From the NCBI RefSeq assembly GCF_014650055.1, contig NZ_BMUF01000008.1:124001-188000 (forward strand): a DNA stretch of 64,000 bases, read 5' to 3'. Shown piece after piece: positions 50,292 through 59,214 of the stretch (its first letter is position 1; each line of letters starts with the position of its first letter). Source of the stretch: Streptomyces malachitofuscus (GTDB lineage: Bacteria > Actinomycetota > Actinomycetes > Streptomycetales > Streptomycetaceae). The notes beneath the pieces were generated by a model that saw only the letters and a list, made by a program, of their open reading frames with translations, was not told the DNA's origin and searched no databases. Position numbers and translations under genes: made by a program.

Positions 50292-52295
50292 TCAGTCCTC
50301 GTTGCCGCCGGTGAGGCCGCCGAAGATGCCGCCGTTGTTGCCTCCGTTGTTACCGCCCTGGTCCGCGGTGAACAGGGTGACCGCCGACCCCTTCTGCACC
50401 TGGGTGCCCTGGGGCGGGTTGGAGCCGAAGACGCGGGAGTTGGGGTCCTGCGAGCCGGCGACGTTGCCGACCGCGAGTCCTGCCTCCTGGAGCATCCGCT
50501 GGGCGTCCTTGAGGGTCTGGCCGTTCACGTTCGGCACGGCGACCTGCTCGTTCTGCTTGGCCTTGCCGACGACGATCTGGACCTGGGAGTTCTTGTCGAC
50601 CTGGGTGTTCGCCCCCGGCGTGGTGCGGATGACCTTGCCGATCTGGTTCGGGTCGTCGGTCTCCTCCTCGGTGCAGTTGCCGGTGAGGTTGTTCGCCGTC
50701 ATCTGCGCCTTGGCCTCGTCACAGGTCTTGCCGAGGACGTCCGGGACCGTCGACTTGGCCTCTTCCTTGGCGACGGTGAGGGTGATGGTGGTGCCCTTCT
50801 CCACCTCTTCGCCGAGACCCGGGTCCTGTTCGAGGACCGTGCCCGGCTCCTGGGCGTCCACCTTCTCCTCGACCTCGACGACGAACTCGTACTTGTCGCC
50901 CTCGAGCTCGGCCCTGGCGTCGTCGAGCTTGTCGCCGACGACGCTCGGCACCGCGACCTTCGGCGCCCCCGTGGAGACGACCAGGTTGACGGTGGAGTCC
51001 TTGTCGACCTTCGTGCCGGCCGTCGGGTCCTGCGAGCAGATCTTGCCCTTGCTCTGGTTCTCGCAGGGCTTGTCCTCGAAGCTGAGCTTCAAGTCGCCGT
51101 TGACGGCGAGTTTTTCGGCGTTGGCTTTCGTCTCGCCGACGAAGTTCGGGGTCGCGACGGTGTCGTTGCCCACGCCTCCGCTGCCGCTGATGGCCCAGCG
51201 GCCGATCAGGATCGCGCCGATGAGGACCAGGACGCCCGCCACGACCAGCAATATGGTCGAGGTGTTGTTCTTCTTCGGCGGGCGTCGGCGGCTCTGGCGG
51301 TCGTCGTAGCCGAAGCCGCCGTCGTCCGGGTTCATGGGCGGCAGCATCGACGTGGCGGCGCCGGCGCCGGCGTCCGGGCGCAGGGCCGTCGTCGGCTGGT
51401 CGTCCGGGTAGCCGCCGTAGCCGACCGCGCCCAGTGCGGCGGTGGCGGCGACGGGCTGGCCGTCGAGGCAGGCTTCGATGTCGGCGCGCATCTCGTCGGC
51501 CGACTGGTATCGGTAGTCGGGGTCCTTGACCAGCGCCTTCAGCACGATCGCGTCCATCTCGGGCGTGATCTCGGCGTCGAAGACGCTGGGCGGCTGCGGT
51601 TCCTCCCGGACGTGCTGGTAGGCGACCGCGACCGGGGAGTCGCCCACGAAGGGCGGGCGGACGGTCAGCAGCTCGTACAGCAGACAGCCGGTGGAGTACA
51701 GGTCGGAACGTGCGTCGACCTGTTCGCCTTTGGCCTGCTCCGGCGACAGGTACTGCGCGGTGCCGATGACGGCGGCGGTCTGCGTCATCGTCATGCCGGA
51801 GTCGCCCATCGCGCGGGCGATGCCGAAGTCCATGACCTTGACCTGGCCGTTGCGCGTCAGCATCACGTTGGCGGGCTTGATGTCACGGTGGACGATGCCG
51901 GCCCGGTGGGAGTACTCCAGTGCCTGGAGGATGCCGATGGTCATCTCCAGCGTCCGCTCCGGAAGCAGCTTGCGGCCGCTGTGCAGGAGCTCACGGAGCG
52001 TGGAGCCGTCGACGTACTCCATGACGATGTACGGGATGGAGACCCCGTCGATGTAGTCCTCGCCCGTGTCGTAGACCGCGACGATCGCGGGATGGTTGAG
52101 CGAGGCGGCCGACTGGGCCTCCCGGCGGAACCGGGCCTGGAAGGACGGGTCGCGCGCGAGATCGGCGCGCAGCGTCTTCACTGCCACGGTGCGGCCGAGG
52201 CGGGTGTCATGGGCGAGGTAGACCTCCGCCATTCCACCGCGACCGAGCACCTGGCCCAGTTCGTACCGGCCGCCGAGGCGACGCGGCTCTTCCAT
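50292..52295 (-). CDS. pknB: PASTA-domain Ser/Thr protein kinase PknB
   Basis: Transmembrane kinase that senses muropeptides or lipid II and controls growth and division. 667 residues: kinase domain 1-275 with VLGRGGMAEVY (16-26), Lys40, HRDIKPANV (Asp138), MDFGIA (Asp156) and the activation loop MTMTQTAAVIGTAQYLSPEQ; a Gly/Asp-rich juxtamembrane (280-345); helix STILLVVAGVLVLIGAILIG; then four PASTA repeats (about 373-650) with VPSVVG, VPDVLG and VPNVNG. A Gly/Asn-rich tail ends it. 169 bp upstream is pbpA, so it may have its own promoter. Confidence 0.97.
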   Translation of the reverse strand: MEEPRRLGGRYELGQVLGRGGMAEVYLAHDTRLGRTVAVKTLRADLARDPSFQARFRREAQSAASLNHPAIVAVYDTGEDYIDGVSIPYIVMEYVDGSTLRELLHSGRKLLPERTLEMTIGILQALEYSHRAGIVHRDIKPANVMLTRNGQVKVMDFGIARAMGDSGMTMTQTAAVIGTAQYLSPEQAKGEQVDARSDLYSTGCLLYELLTVRPPFVGDSPVAVAYQHVREEPQPPSVFDAEITPEMDAIVLKALVKDPDYRYQSADEMRADIEACLDGQPVAATAALGAVGYGGYPDDQPTTALRPDAGAGAATSMLPPMNPDDGGFGYDDRQSRRRPPKKNNTSTILLVVAGVLVLIGAILIGRWAISGSGGVGNDTVATPNFVGETKANAEKLAVNGDLKLSFEDKPCENQSKGKICSQDPTAGTKVDKDSTVNLVVSTGAPKVAVPSVVGDKLDDARAELEGDKYEFVVEVEEKVDAQEPGTVLEQDPGLGEEVEKGTTITLTVAKEEAKSTVPDVLGKTCDEAKAQMTANNLTGNCTEEETDDPNQIGKVIRTTPGANTQVDKNSQVQIVVGKAKQNEQVAVPNVNGQTLKDAQRMLQEAGLAVGNVAGSQDPNSRVFGSNPPQGTQVQKGSAVTLFTADQGGNNGGNNGGIFGGLTGGNED

Positions 52296-52464
52296 AGCTA
52301 CCTACCAGCCCTCTCCGTCGGTCCCGGGCGGCACACGCGTGCCGCCGGAGGCTGCCGTCCGGGCCTACCGTACCCGGCTCGCTTTGTGTGACCTGGCCAA
52401 GTGCGTCAGCCGATACAGGACCGGTACCGCAACGTGCACCGATGTGAAGCAGACGTGATCGGGG

Positions 52465-53940
52465 TCACTGCTTGCTCTTGATGACCGCCTCCATCACGCT
52501 CTTGGCGATCGGTGCCGCGAGGCCGCCACCGGAGATGTCGCCCCGCACGGCGTCCTCGTCCTCGATGACGACCGCGACCGCCACGGGCGAGCTGCCGTCG
52601 TCGCTCTTGGCGTAGGAGATGAACCACGCGTAGGGGTTCTTGCTGTTGTTCTCACCGTGCTGGGCGGTGCCCGTCTTGCCACCGACCGTGACGCCGGGGA
52701 TCTGCGCGTTGCGGCCGGTGCCGTCGTTGACGACGGTCTCCATCATCGACTGGAGGATCTGGGCGTTCTTCGCCGACATCGGCTCGCTGAGCTCCTCCGG
52801 GTCCGTCTTCTCGATGGTGTCGAGGCCGGGGGACTGGAGCTCGTCGACCATGTAGGGCTTCATCAGCGTGCCGTTGTTGGCGACGGCGGCGGAAACCATG
52901 GCCATCTGCAGGGGGGTGGCGGCGGTGTTGAACTGGCCGATGGAGGAGAGCGCGACCTGCGAGGGCTCCATGTTGTCGGAGAACACGGAGGCGCTGGAGC
53001 GGACCGGGGTGAACTGCTCCTCGGTGAAGCCGAACTTCCTGGCCGTCTCCAGCATCTTGTCGTTGCCGAGGTCGGCGCCGGCCTTGCCGAAGACGGTGTT
53101 GCAGGACACCCGCAGCGCCTCGCGCAGGGTGGCGTCCTTGCAGGGCAGGTTGCCGTCGTTCTTCAGCTCGGTCCTGGTGCCGGTCATGATCCACGGCAGC
53201 GGGGTCTCGGTCTTCTGGTCCGCGTCGTCGACCAGCCCGTGCTCCAGCGCGGCGGCCGCGGTGACGACCTTGAAGGTCGAGCCGGGCGGGTAGACCTCGC
53301 GCAGCGCCCGGTTGAGCATCGGGTCGTCCGGGTTGTTCTTCTTCTGCAGCTTCTGCCAGTTCTTGGTGTCCGTGTCGAGGCTGTTGCCGGCGATCGTGGA
53401 CGGGTCGTACGACGGGAAGGAGGCCAGCGCGAGGATCTTGCCGGTGGATGGTTCCAGCGCGACGACGGAGCCCTTGCCGCCCTGCTTCTTCAGGCCCTCG
53501 TAGGCGGCCTTCTGGGCGGCGCCGTTGAGGGTGGTGACGACGTTGCCGCCCTCCTTGTTCTTGCCCGTCAGCATGTCGAGCGTGTTGCGGAAGAACAGGC
53601 GGTCGTCGTTGCCGGTGAGGATGCCGTCCTCGATGGACTCCAGCTGGTTGGCGCCGAAGGCCTGGGAGACGTAGCCGGTGACCGGCGCCCACATGGCGCC
53701 GTCCTTGTAGGTGCGCTTGTACGCGAAGTCGCCCTTGGTGGCCTTGTGCCCGGTGATGGGCTCGCCGTCGACGATGATGTCGCCGCGCGGCGAGGAGTAC
53801 CGCTCGATGGCGACACGGCGGTTGTTCTCGTCGGTCCGCAGCTTGTCGGCCTGGGCGTACTGGATCCAGTTGTTGCGGACGAGCAGAGCGAGCATGAGCA
53901 GGCCGCAGAAGATCGCGACCCGGCGCAGGGGCTTGTTCAC
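52465..53940 (-). CDS. pbpA: Penicillin-binding protein PbpA (class B transpeptidase)
   Basis: A 491-residue membrane-anchored D,D-transpeptidase. One N-terminal helix (RRVAIFCGLLMLALLVRNNW), a pedestal domain, then the transpeptidase with STFK (Ser221), SCN (in RVSCNTVFGKAG) and KTGT (GGKTGTAQHG). It pairs with RodA, whose stop overlaps its start by 4 bp. Probably acts in elongation or septation under PknB/PstP control. Confidence 0.96.
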   Translation of the reverse strand: MNKPLRRVAIFCGLLMLALLVRNNWIQYAQADKLRTDENNRRVAIERYSSPRGDIIVDGEPITGHKATKGDFAYKRTYKDGAMWAPVTGYVSQAFGANQLESIEDGILTGNDDRLFFRNTLDMLTGKNKEGGNVVTTLNGAAQKAAYEGLKKQGGKGSVVALEPSTGKILALASFPSYDPSTIAGNSLDTDTKNWQKLQKKNNPDDPMLNRALREVYPPGSTFKVVTAAAALEHGLVDDADQKTETPLPWIMTGTRTELKNDGNLPCKDATLREALRVSCNTVFGKAGADLGNDKMLETARKFGFTEEQFTPVRSSASVFSDNMEPSQVALSSIGQFNTAATPLQMAMVSAAVANNGTLMKPYMVDELQSPGLDTIEKTDPEELSEPMSAKNAQILQSMMETVVNDGTGRNAQIPGVTVGGKTGTAQHGENNSKNPYAWFISYAKSDDGSSPVAVAVVIEDEDAVRGDISGGGLAAPIAKSVMEAVIKSKQ

Positions 53941-55385
53941 GGGCGGACCACCTGGGTCATCTCGGCGTCGGGGTTGGCGGCGGGGGCGGGCGCCGGGCGG
54001 CGGGCGGTGTCGCTGATTCTGAGCAGGATGCCGATCAGCGCCCAGTTGGCGATGACGGAGGACCCTCCGTACGCCAGGAAGGGCATCGTCATACCGGTCA
54101 GCGGGATGAGGCCCATGACGCCGCCGGCGACGACGAAGACCTGGAGCGCGAAGGCGCCGGACAGGCCGATGGCGAGCAGCTTGCCGAACGGGTCACGGGC
54201 GGCGAGGGCGGTGCGCACACCGCGCTCCACGATCAGCGCGTAGAGCAGGATCAGCGCCATCACGCCGGCCAGGCCGATCTCCTCGCCGAAGGTGGCGAGG
54301 ATGAAGTCGGAGTTGGCGGCGAAGCCGATGAGGTCGGAGTTGCCCTGGCCCCAGCCGGTGCCGAGGGTGCCGCCGGAACCGAAGGCCCACAGCGCCTGCA
54401 TGGCCTGCTCGGAGTGGACGATGCCGTCCTGGACCCCGGCGCGGCTGAGCTCGAACTCGCGCATCGGGTCGAGCCAGGCCTGCACACGCGTCTGGATGTG
54501 CGGCTCGAAGCTCGCCACGCCGACGGCGCCGGCCGCGGACATCAGCAGACCGAACACGATCCAGCTGGTCCGCTCGGTGGCGACGTACAGCATGATCACG
54601 AACATGCCGAAGAACAGCAGCGAGGTACCGAGGTCGGTCTCGAAGACCAGGATCAGGATGGAGATGATCCAGACGACGATGATCGGACCGAGGTCACGGC
54701 CGCGGGGCAGGTAGAGGCCCATGAAGCGGCGGCTGGCGAGGGCCAGGGCGTCGCGTTTGACCATCAGGTAGCCCGCGAAGAAGACCGCGAGGACGATCTT
54801 GGCGAACTCGCCCGGCTGCAGCGTGCCGAGACCCGGGATCTTGATCCAGATCCTGGCGCCGAAGACGTTGTGGCCGAGGCCCGGGACCAGCGGCAGAAGC
54901 AGCAGCACCAGGGCGCCGGCCATGGAGATGTAGGTGTAGCGCTGCAGGACGCGATGGTCCTTGAGGAAGAACAGCACCGCCACGAACAGGGCGACGCCGA
55001 GCGCCGAGTACATCAGCTGGCGCGGTGCCGCCTCGACGAACGTCCGGCTCGCCTGGAGGCGCTCCGACTGGTCCAGACGCCAGATGGCGACCAGTCCGAT
55101 GCCGTTCAGCAGCGTCGCGATGGGCAGCAGCAGGGGATCCGCGTACGGCGCGAACTTCCGTACGGCGAGATGGCCCACGCCCGCCATCAGGCCGAGACCG
55201 ATTCCGTAGCTCAGCAGCCCGGCGGGCACCTGGTCGTCGAGGGCCAGGCCCACGTTGGCGTAGGCGAAGACCGGGATGACGACGGCGAACACCAGGAGTG
55301 CCAGCTCGGTGTTGCGGCGACTGGGTGCGCCGATCGCGCCGATCGTGGACGTGTGCTGCGTCGACGGGTTCGTAGTACTGCTCAT
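53937..55385 (-). CDS. rodA: SEDS-family peptidoglycan polymerase (RodA/FtsW type)
   Basis: A 482-residue polytopic membrane protein, about 10-12 helices, that polymerises glycan strands. Conserved pieces: LQPGEFAKIVLAVFFAGYL, LVFETDLGTSLLFFGMF, GTGWGQGNSDLIGFAANSDFILATFGEEIGL and the C-terminal GLIPLTGMTMPFLAYGGSS. Located between pstP and pbpA as in mycobacteria, where it is called rodA; in Streptomyces annotation it is often called ftsW-like. 4-bp overlap with pbpA. Confidence 0.94.
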   Translation of the reverse strand: MSSTTNPSTQHTSTIGAIGAPSRRNTELALLVFAVVIPVFAYANVGLALDDQVPAGLLSYGIGLGLMAGVGHLAVRKFAPYADPLLLPIATLLNGIGLVAIWRLDQSERLQASRTFVEAAPRQLMYSALGVALFVAVLFFLKDHRVLQRYTYISMAGALVLLLLPLVPGLGHNVFGARIWIKIPGLGTLQPGEFAKIVLAVFFAGYLMVKRDALALASRRFMGLYLPRGRDLGPIIVVWIISILILVFETDLGTSLLFFGMFVIMLYVATERTSWIVFGLLMSAAGAVGVASFEPHIQTRVQAWLDPMREFELSRAGVQDGIVHSEQAMQALWAFGSGGTLGTGWGQGNSDLIGFAANSDFILATFGEEIGLAGVMALILLYALIVERGVRTALAARDPFGKLLAIGLSGAFALQVFVVAGGVMGLIPLTGMTMPFLAYGGSSVIANWALIGILLRISDTARRPAPAPAANPDAEMTQVVRP

Positions 55386-55412
55386 CGTGTGACAGGGCCT
55401 CTCACGGCTTGC

Positions 55413-56996
55413 CTACTGCTTACCGCACAGCGAGACGACCTTCTGCTCTTCCTCCGAGAGGCTGGGGCCGGGGCTGGGAGTGGGTGCGGTCGTGGACGGG
55501 GGCGTGGACTCCGGGGCCTTCGACGAGCCCGAGGGGTCCGGCGACGGCGAAGCCTTGGACGTGAAGGAGACGGGCGTGGTTCCCGTGGTGCCTCCGGCCT
55601 CGCCCTCACCGGTCTTCGCGTTCTTCTCGCTCTCGGCGGCGCGCCGCTCGGCCTGCTTCCTGCACGCCGAGGCCTGGACCGACAGTTCCTCGATCTTCTC
55701 CCGCGCGCCGTACAGGTCGCCTTCGACGATGGTCGCCTCGACCAGCTTCTGCTGGTAGGGCGGCAGGTACTTGAGTTCGATCTCGGGGTGGTCCTTCTCG
55801 ACCTTCGAGAGCGAGACCCAGGCGAGGTCCTGGTTGATGCCCCGGTACAGCGCGACGTGTTCGCCCTTGGTGCCGACGTAGTACTGCGTCTGGGTCCAGC
55901 GCCATCCGCCGTACAGGCCGCCGCCGAGGACGGCGAGCGCGAGCAGGCTGTACACGGACCGCTTGAGCCACCTGCGGTTCTTGGCGGGTTTGACGAAGTC
56001 GTCGTCGCCGTAGGAGAAGCCGTCGGTGGGGATGAACCCGGTGACGTCGCCGCTGCCGGGCGGGCCGAACTCGCCACCGCCCTGGGAGCGCCGGCGGCCG
56101 AGGCCGGAGGCGCGGCCGGCCGGGGTCTGCATGATGCCGTTGTCGTGCAGCTGGTTCTGGTTCTCGGCGACGGCGCCCACCACGACCGGGGTGTCGGACA
56201 GCTGCCCGGCGAGGGTGTCACCGGTGTCGAGGTCCAGGACGTCGGCGACGATCACGGTGATGTTGTCGGGGCCGCCGCCGCGCAGCGCCAGTTCGATCAG
56301 GTTCTGGACGGTCTCCTCGGGGCCCTGGTAGCTGGCCAGGGCGTCCTCGAGGGTCTGGTGGGAGACGACGCCGGACAGACCGTCGGAGCAGATCAGGTAC
56401 CGGTCGCCGGCCCGCACCTCGCGGATCGACAGATCGGGTTCGACGTGCTCGCCGCTGCCGAGGGCCCGCATCAGCAGGGACCGCTGCGGGTGGGTGGTGG
56501 CCTCCTCCTCGGTGATCCGGCCCTCGTCGACCAGACGCTGCACCCAGGTGTGGTCCTGGGTGATCTGGGTGAGGACGCCGTCGCGCAGGAGGTAGGCGCG
56601 GGAGTCGCCGACGTGCACCATGCCGAGGCGCTGACCGGTCCACAGCAGGGCGGTCAGGGTGGTGCCCATGCCCTCGAGCTGGGGGTCCTCCTCGACCATC
56701 ATGCGCAGCTGGTCGTTGGCCCGCTGGACGGCGGTGCCGAGCGAGGTGAGCAGGTCGGAACCGGGAACGTCGTCGTCGAGCGCGACGATGGTGGAGATCG
56801 CCTCGGAGGAGGCGACCTCGCCGGCCGCGGCGCCGCCCATGCCGTCGGCGATCGCGAGCAGGCGGGGACCGGCGTAACCCGAGTCCTCGTTGCCCTCCCG
56901 GATCATGCCCTTGTGCGATCCGGCGGCGAAGCGCAGGGACAGACTCATGCGCACCTCGCCCGTCGGCTCCGGGTACAGCCGGTCGTGTCGAGCCAC
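55413..56996 (-). CDS. pstP: PP2C-family protein phosphatase PstP
   Basis: Removes phosphates put on by the Ser/Thr kinases. 527 residues from GTG 56996, chosen because GGAGGG lies 8 bp upstream. The PP2C domain (about 18-255) has GNEDSGYAG, AIADGMGGAAAGEVAS and SDGLSGVV, with the metal-binding Asp residues. A linker, one helix (about 330-350, SVYSLLALAVLGGGLYGGW) and a 170-residue extracytoplasmic tail ending in Ser/Pro/Thr follow. rodA starts 27 bp downstream, fhaB lies upstream. Confidence 0.95.
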   Translation of the reverse strand: MARHDRLYPEPTGEVRMSLSLRFAAGSHKGMIREGNEDSGYAGPRLLAIADGMGGAAAGEVASSEAISTIVALDDDVPGSDLLTSLGTAVQRANDQLRMMVEEDPQLEGMGTTLTALLWTGQRLGMVHVGDSRAYLLRDGVLTQITQDHTWVQRLVDEGRITEEEATTHPQRSLLMRALGSGEHVEPDLSIREVRAGDRYLICSDGLSGVVSHQTLEDALASYQGPEETVQNLIELALRGGGPDNITVIVADVLDLDTGDTLAGQLSDTPVVVGAVAENQNQLHDNGIMQTPAGRASGLGRRRSQGGGEFGPPGSGDVTGFIPTDGFSYGDDDFVKPAKNRRWLKRSVYSLLALAVLGGGLYGGWRWTQTQYYVGTKGEHVALYRGINQDLAWVSLSKVEKDHPEIELKYLPPYQQKLVEATIVEGDLYGAREKIEELSVQASACRKQAERRAAESEKNAKTGEGEAGGTTGTTPVSFTSKASPSPDPSGSSKAPESTPPSTTAPTPSPGPSLSEEEQKVVSLCGKQ

Positions 56997-57035
56997 ACTG
57001 CCCACCCTCCGGTCGGGAGCGCGCCGGGACCCTGG

Positions 57036-57074
57036 GTGGGGACCCCCACTGCGTGCTCGCTCCGCTCGCTCATT
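57036..57074. repeat. Interspersed GC-rich repeat between fhaB and pstP
   Basis: GTGGGGACCCCCACTGCG then GCTCGCTCCGCTCGCTCAT. Its complement shares GAGCGGAGC and AGTGGGGG with the element inside the pabA-like gene, so both probably belong to one family of short Streptomyces repeats. Confidence 0.4.
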
Positions 57075-57080
57075 GTCGTA

Positions 57081-57590
57081 CTACTTCCGCAGCTCGATGA
57101 CGGTCTTGCCGATGCGGATCGGGGCGCCCAGCGAAATCGGTGTGGGGGTCGTCAGCCGGGTCCGGTCCAGGTAGGTGCCGTTGGTGGAGCCCAGGTCCTC
57201 GACGATCCACTGGCCGTCGCGGTCCGGGTAGATCCTGGCATGGCGGCTGGAGGCGTAGTCGTCGTCCAGCACGATCGTGCTGTCGTGTGCCCGGCCCAGG
57301 GTGATGGTCTGGCCCTGGAGGGCGACGGTGGTGCCGGTGAGGGTGCCCTCGGTCACGACCAGCTTGGTGGGGGTGTTGCGGCCGCGGCGGCCGCCGCCGG
57401 TCTGCTGGCGCTGCGGGGGCGGTGCCTGGCGGGCGGCCTGCTGCGCCCGGCCGGACTCCCGCCGGGATCCGCGCTGGGTGACGCGGGTTCCGAACAGGTC
57501 ACTCCGGATGACCTGCACGGCCACGATCACGAACAGCCACAGTACGGCCAGGAACCCCAGCCGCATGACCGTGAGGGTCAGCTCTGACAT
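57081..57590 (-). CDS. fhaB: FHA-domain protein FhaB
   Basis: A 169-residue protein: one N-terminal helix (MRLGFLAVLWLFVIVAVQVI, residues 9-28), a basic linker, and a C-terminal FHA domain with LGRAHDSTIVLDDDYASSRHARI and DLGSTNGTYLD, which reads phosphothreonine. In mycobacteria (FipA/FhaB) it connects PknA/B to septal proteins. 10 bp downstream of fhaA on the same strand. Confidence 0.95.
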   Translation of the reverse strand: MSELTLTVMRLGFLAVLWLFVIVAVQVIRSDLFGTRVTQRGSRRESGRAQQAARQAPPPQRQQTGGGRRGRNTPTKLVVTEGTLTGTTVALQGQTITLGRAHDSTIVLDDDYASSRHARIYPDRDGQWIVEDLGSTNGTYLDRTRLTTPTPISLGAPIRIGKTVIELRK

Positions 57591-57600
57591 TGCCCCCGCT

Positions 57601-58452
57601 TCACCCTTCGGCTTGCCTATAGATAACGGTGGTGCTGCCCACGACGATCCGCGAGCCGTCGCGGAGCGTAGCGTGAGTGGTGTGCTGTCCGTCCACCACG
57701 ATGCCGTTGGTGGATCCGAGATCCTGGATCGTCGAGGGCGTTCCGGTCCGGATCTCGCAGTGCCGGCGGGAGACGCCGGGGTCGTCGATCCGCACGTCGG
57801 CGTCGGTGCTGCGGCCCATCACCAGGGTGGCGCGCGAGATCTGGTGGCGGGTGCCGTTGATCTCGATCCAGTAGCGGGTGCGCCCGCCGGGCGCGGGTGC
57901 GGCGGGGGGTCGGCCGCCCGCGGGCTGCGGGTAGCCGTAACCGCCGGGCCTGCCGGGGGGCGGCGCGGCGGGCATGGGCGGGGCGCCCGCGGGGGCGGCC
58001 GGCGGGTAGCCGTAGCCACCGGGACGGCCGGCCGGCGGGGCGCCGCCGGGGCCCGCTCCGGGCGCCGCCTGGCCGGCGGAGGAGGCGAGTGTGCGGCTGC
58101 GCACCCGGTACAGGCCGGTGTCGAGGTCGTCCGCCTTCTCCAGGTGCACCTTGATGGGACCCATGAAGGTGTAGCGCTGCTGCTTGGCGTAGTCGCGCAC
58201 CATGCCGGCGAGCTCGTCGCCGAGCTGGCCGGAGTACGGGCTGAGGCGCTCGAAGTCGGGGGTGCTCAGTTCGACGATGAAGTCGTTGGGCACGACGGTG
58301 CGGTCGCGGTTCCAGATGGTGGCGTTGTTGTCGCACTCCCGCTGGAGCGCTCCCGCGATCTCCACGGGCTGCACCTCGGACTTGAACACCTTGGCGAAGG
58401 TGCCGTTGACCAGACCTTCGAGACGCTGCTCGAACTTCTTCAGGACTCCCAT
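57601..58452 (-). CDS. fhaA: FHA-domain protein FhaA (DUF3662)
   Basis: A 283-residue cytoplasmic protein. DUF3662 N-terminal domain (about 1-125, beginning MGVLKKFEQRLEGLVNGTFAKVF), a Pro/Gly/Tyr-rich linker with GYGYP repeats, and a C-terminal FHA domain with VMGRSTDADVRIDDPGVSRRHCEIR and DLGSTNGIVVDG. In mycobacteria FhaA binds the phosphorylated MviN/MurJ pseudokinase to restrain peptidoglycan synthesis; the partner here is encoded at 12.7-14.3 kb. First gene of the fhaA-fhaB-pstP-rodA-pbpA series. SD GGAGG. Confidence 0.95.
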   Translation of the reverse strand: MGVLKKFEQRLEGLVNGTFAKVFKSEVQPVEIAGALQRECDNNATIWNRDRTVVPNDFIVELSTPDFERLSPYSGQLGDELAGMVRDYAKQQRYTFMGPIKVHLEKADDLDTGLYRVRSRTLASSAGQAAPGAGPGGAPPAGRPGGYGYPPAAPAGAPPMPAAPPPGRPGGYGYPQPAGGRPPAAPAPGGRTRYWIEINGTRHQISRATLVMGRSTDADVRIDDPGVSRRHCEIRTGTPSTIQDLGSTNGIVVDGQHTTHATLRDGSRIVVGSTTVIYRQAEG

Positions 58453-58961
58453 GGGGCACCTCCTCCGTCGCCGCTGTCCTGTGTACTGCCCCGTGCACAG
58501 TTTTGTGCACCGCTTACCTGGTACTGCTTACTGATCGTATCCACGCGCCGCTCGATCGGCTGGTTCCCCCTGTCCGCCCGGTCGACGGTGTCGACGCCCT
58601 GACGAGGTTCCCTCCGGTGCTTTCCTTCGAACTCCTCGGGCCGTGCTCGTGCGCGTCGTTCCGCCATGGATCGTAGAGGGGGCCGCAGACCAGTGTCCCG
58701 CACCCGGCTGTGGACTCCGTCCGGCTCCTGGGGAGACGGGTACGACCGGTACGAGGTTGATACGTGGCGCGGTCGCGGTCGTTGCACGGCGCGCTCCGGG
58801 GGGCGTCGGGGGTGCGTTCCGCGGCCGGTCGCGGGACGTCATGGCCGGTCGGGCCGGTGGCGGGGAAAGGGATGTGAATCCATCCCGACCAGCGTGCTAA
58901 TGTTCTGGGTGTCGGAAGGCGCAAGGCCCCAGCGGGGCAAGGGCTCGAAGACACACCCAAT
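58453..58961. other. 509-bp noncoding gap between fhaA and tRNA-Leu
   Basis: Upstream region of the division operon (minus) and of tRNA-Leu (plus). An inverted repeat GTGCACA-GTTT-TGTGCAC (58493-58510) lies 41 bp from the fhaA start. For the tRNA, TAATGT (58898-58903) is a fair -10, with weak GTGAAT 18 bp before it. Several short open frames here have no coding bias or recognisable product. Confidence 0.4.
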
Positions 58962-59045
58962 GCGCGGGTGGCGGAATAGGCAGACGCGCTGGATTCAGGT
59001 TCCAGTGCCCGCAAGGGCGTGGGGGTTCAACTCCCCCCTCGCGCA
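58962..59045 (+). tRNA. tRNA-Leu (CAG anticodon)
   Basis: Acceptor GCGCGGG with CTCGCGC, class II with a long variable arm (TGCCCGCAAGGGCGT), anticodon loop TTCAGGT with CAG at 58996-58998, T arm GGGGGTTCAACTCCCCC. CCA not encoded. Confidence 0.96.
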
Positions 59046-59053
59046 CACCGTCG

Positions 59054-59084
59054 AACGGGCGGCATCCATCGGATGCCGCCCGTT
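59054..59084 (+). terminator. Terminator after tRNA-Leu
   Basis: A perfect 14-bp stem (59054-59067 with 59071-59084), loop ATC, followed by TCG. Starts 9 bp after the tRNA. Confidence 0.85.
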
Positions 59085-59214
59085 TCGCATGCTCCGGGCA
59101 GATGCGGGACGGGGCCCGTGTGAGGAACATCTCATGATCCTTTACGCCGCGGGGCGGCGTACGGAAGGGCCCGAAATGGGGCGGAAGGCGCGTGGGACGG
59201 CGGCCGGGGTCCGG

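Noticed and set aside
54414..57587. 1057-codon open frame on the plus strand across rodA and pstP
   Set aside because: Antisense shadow of two recognisable genes; composition (Gly/Val/Asp/Arg-rich) is typical of GC-driven long frames.
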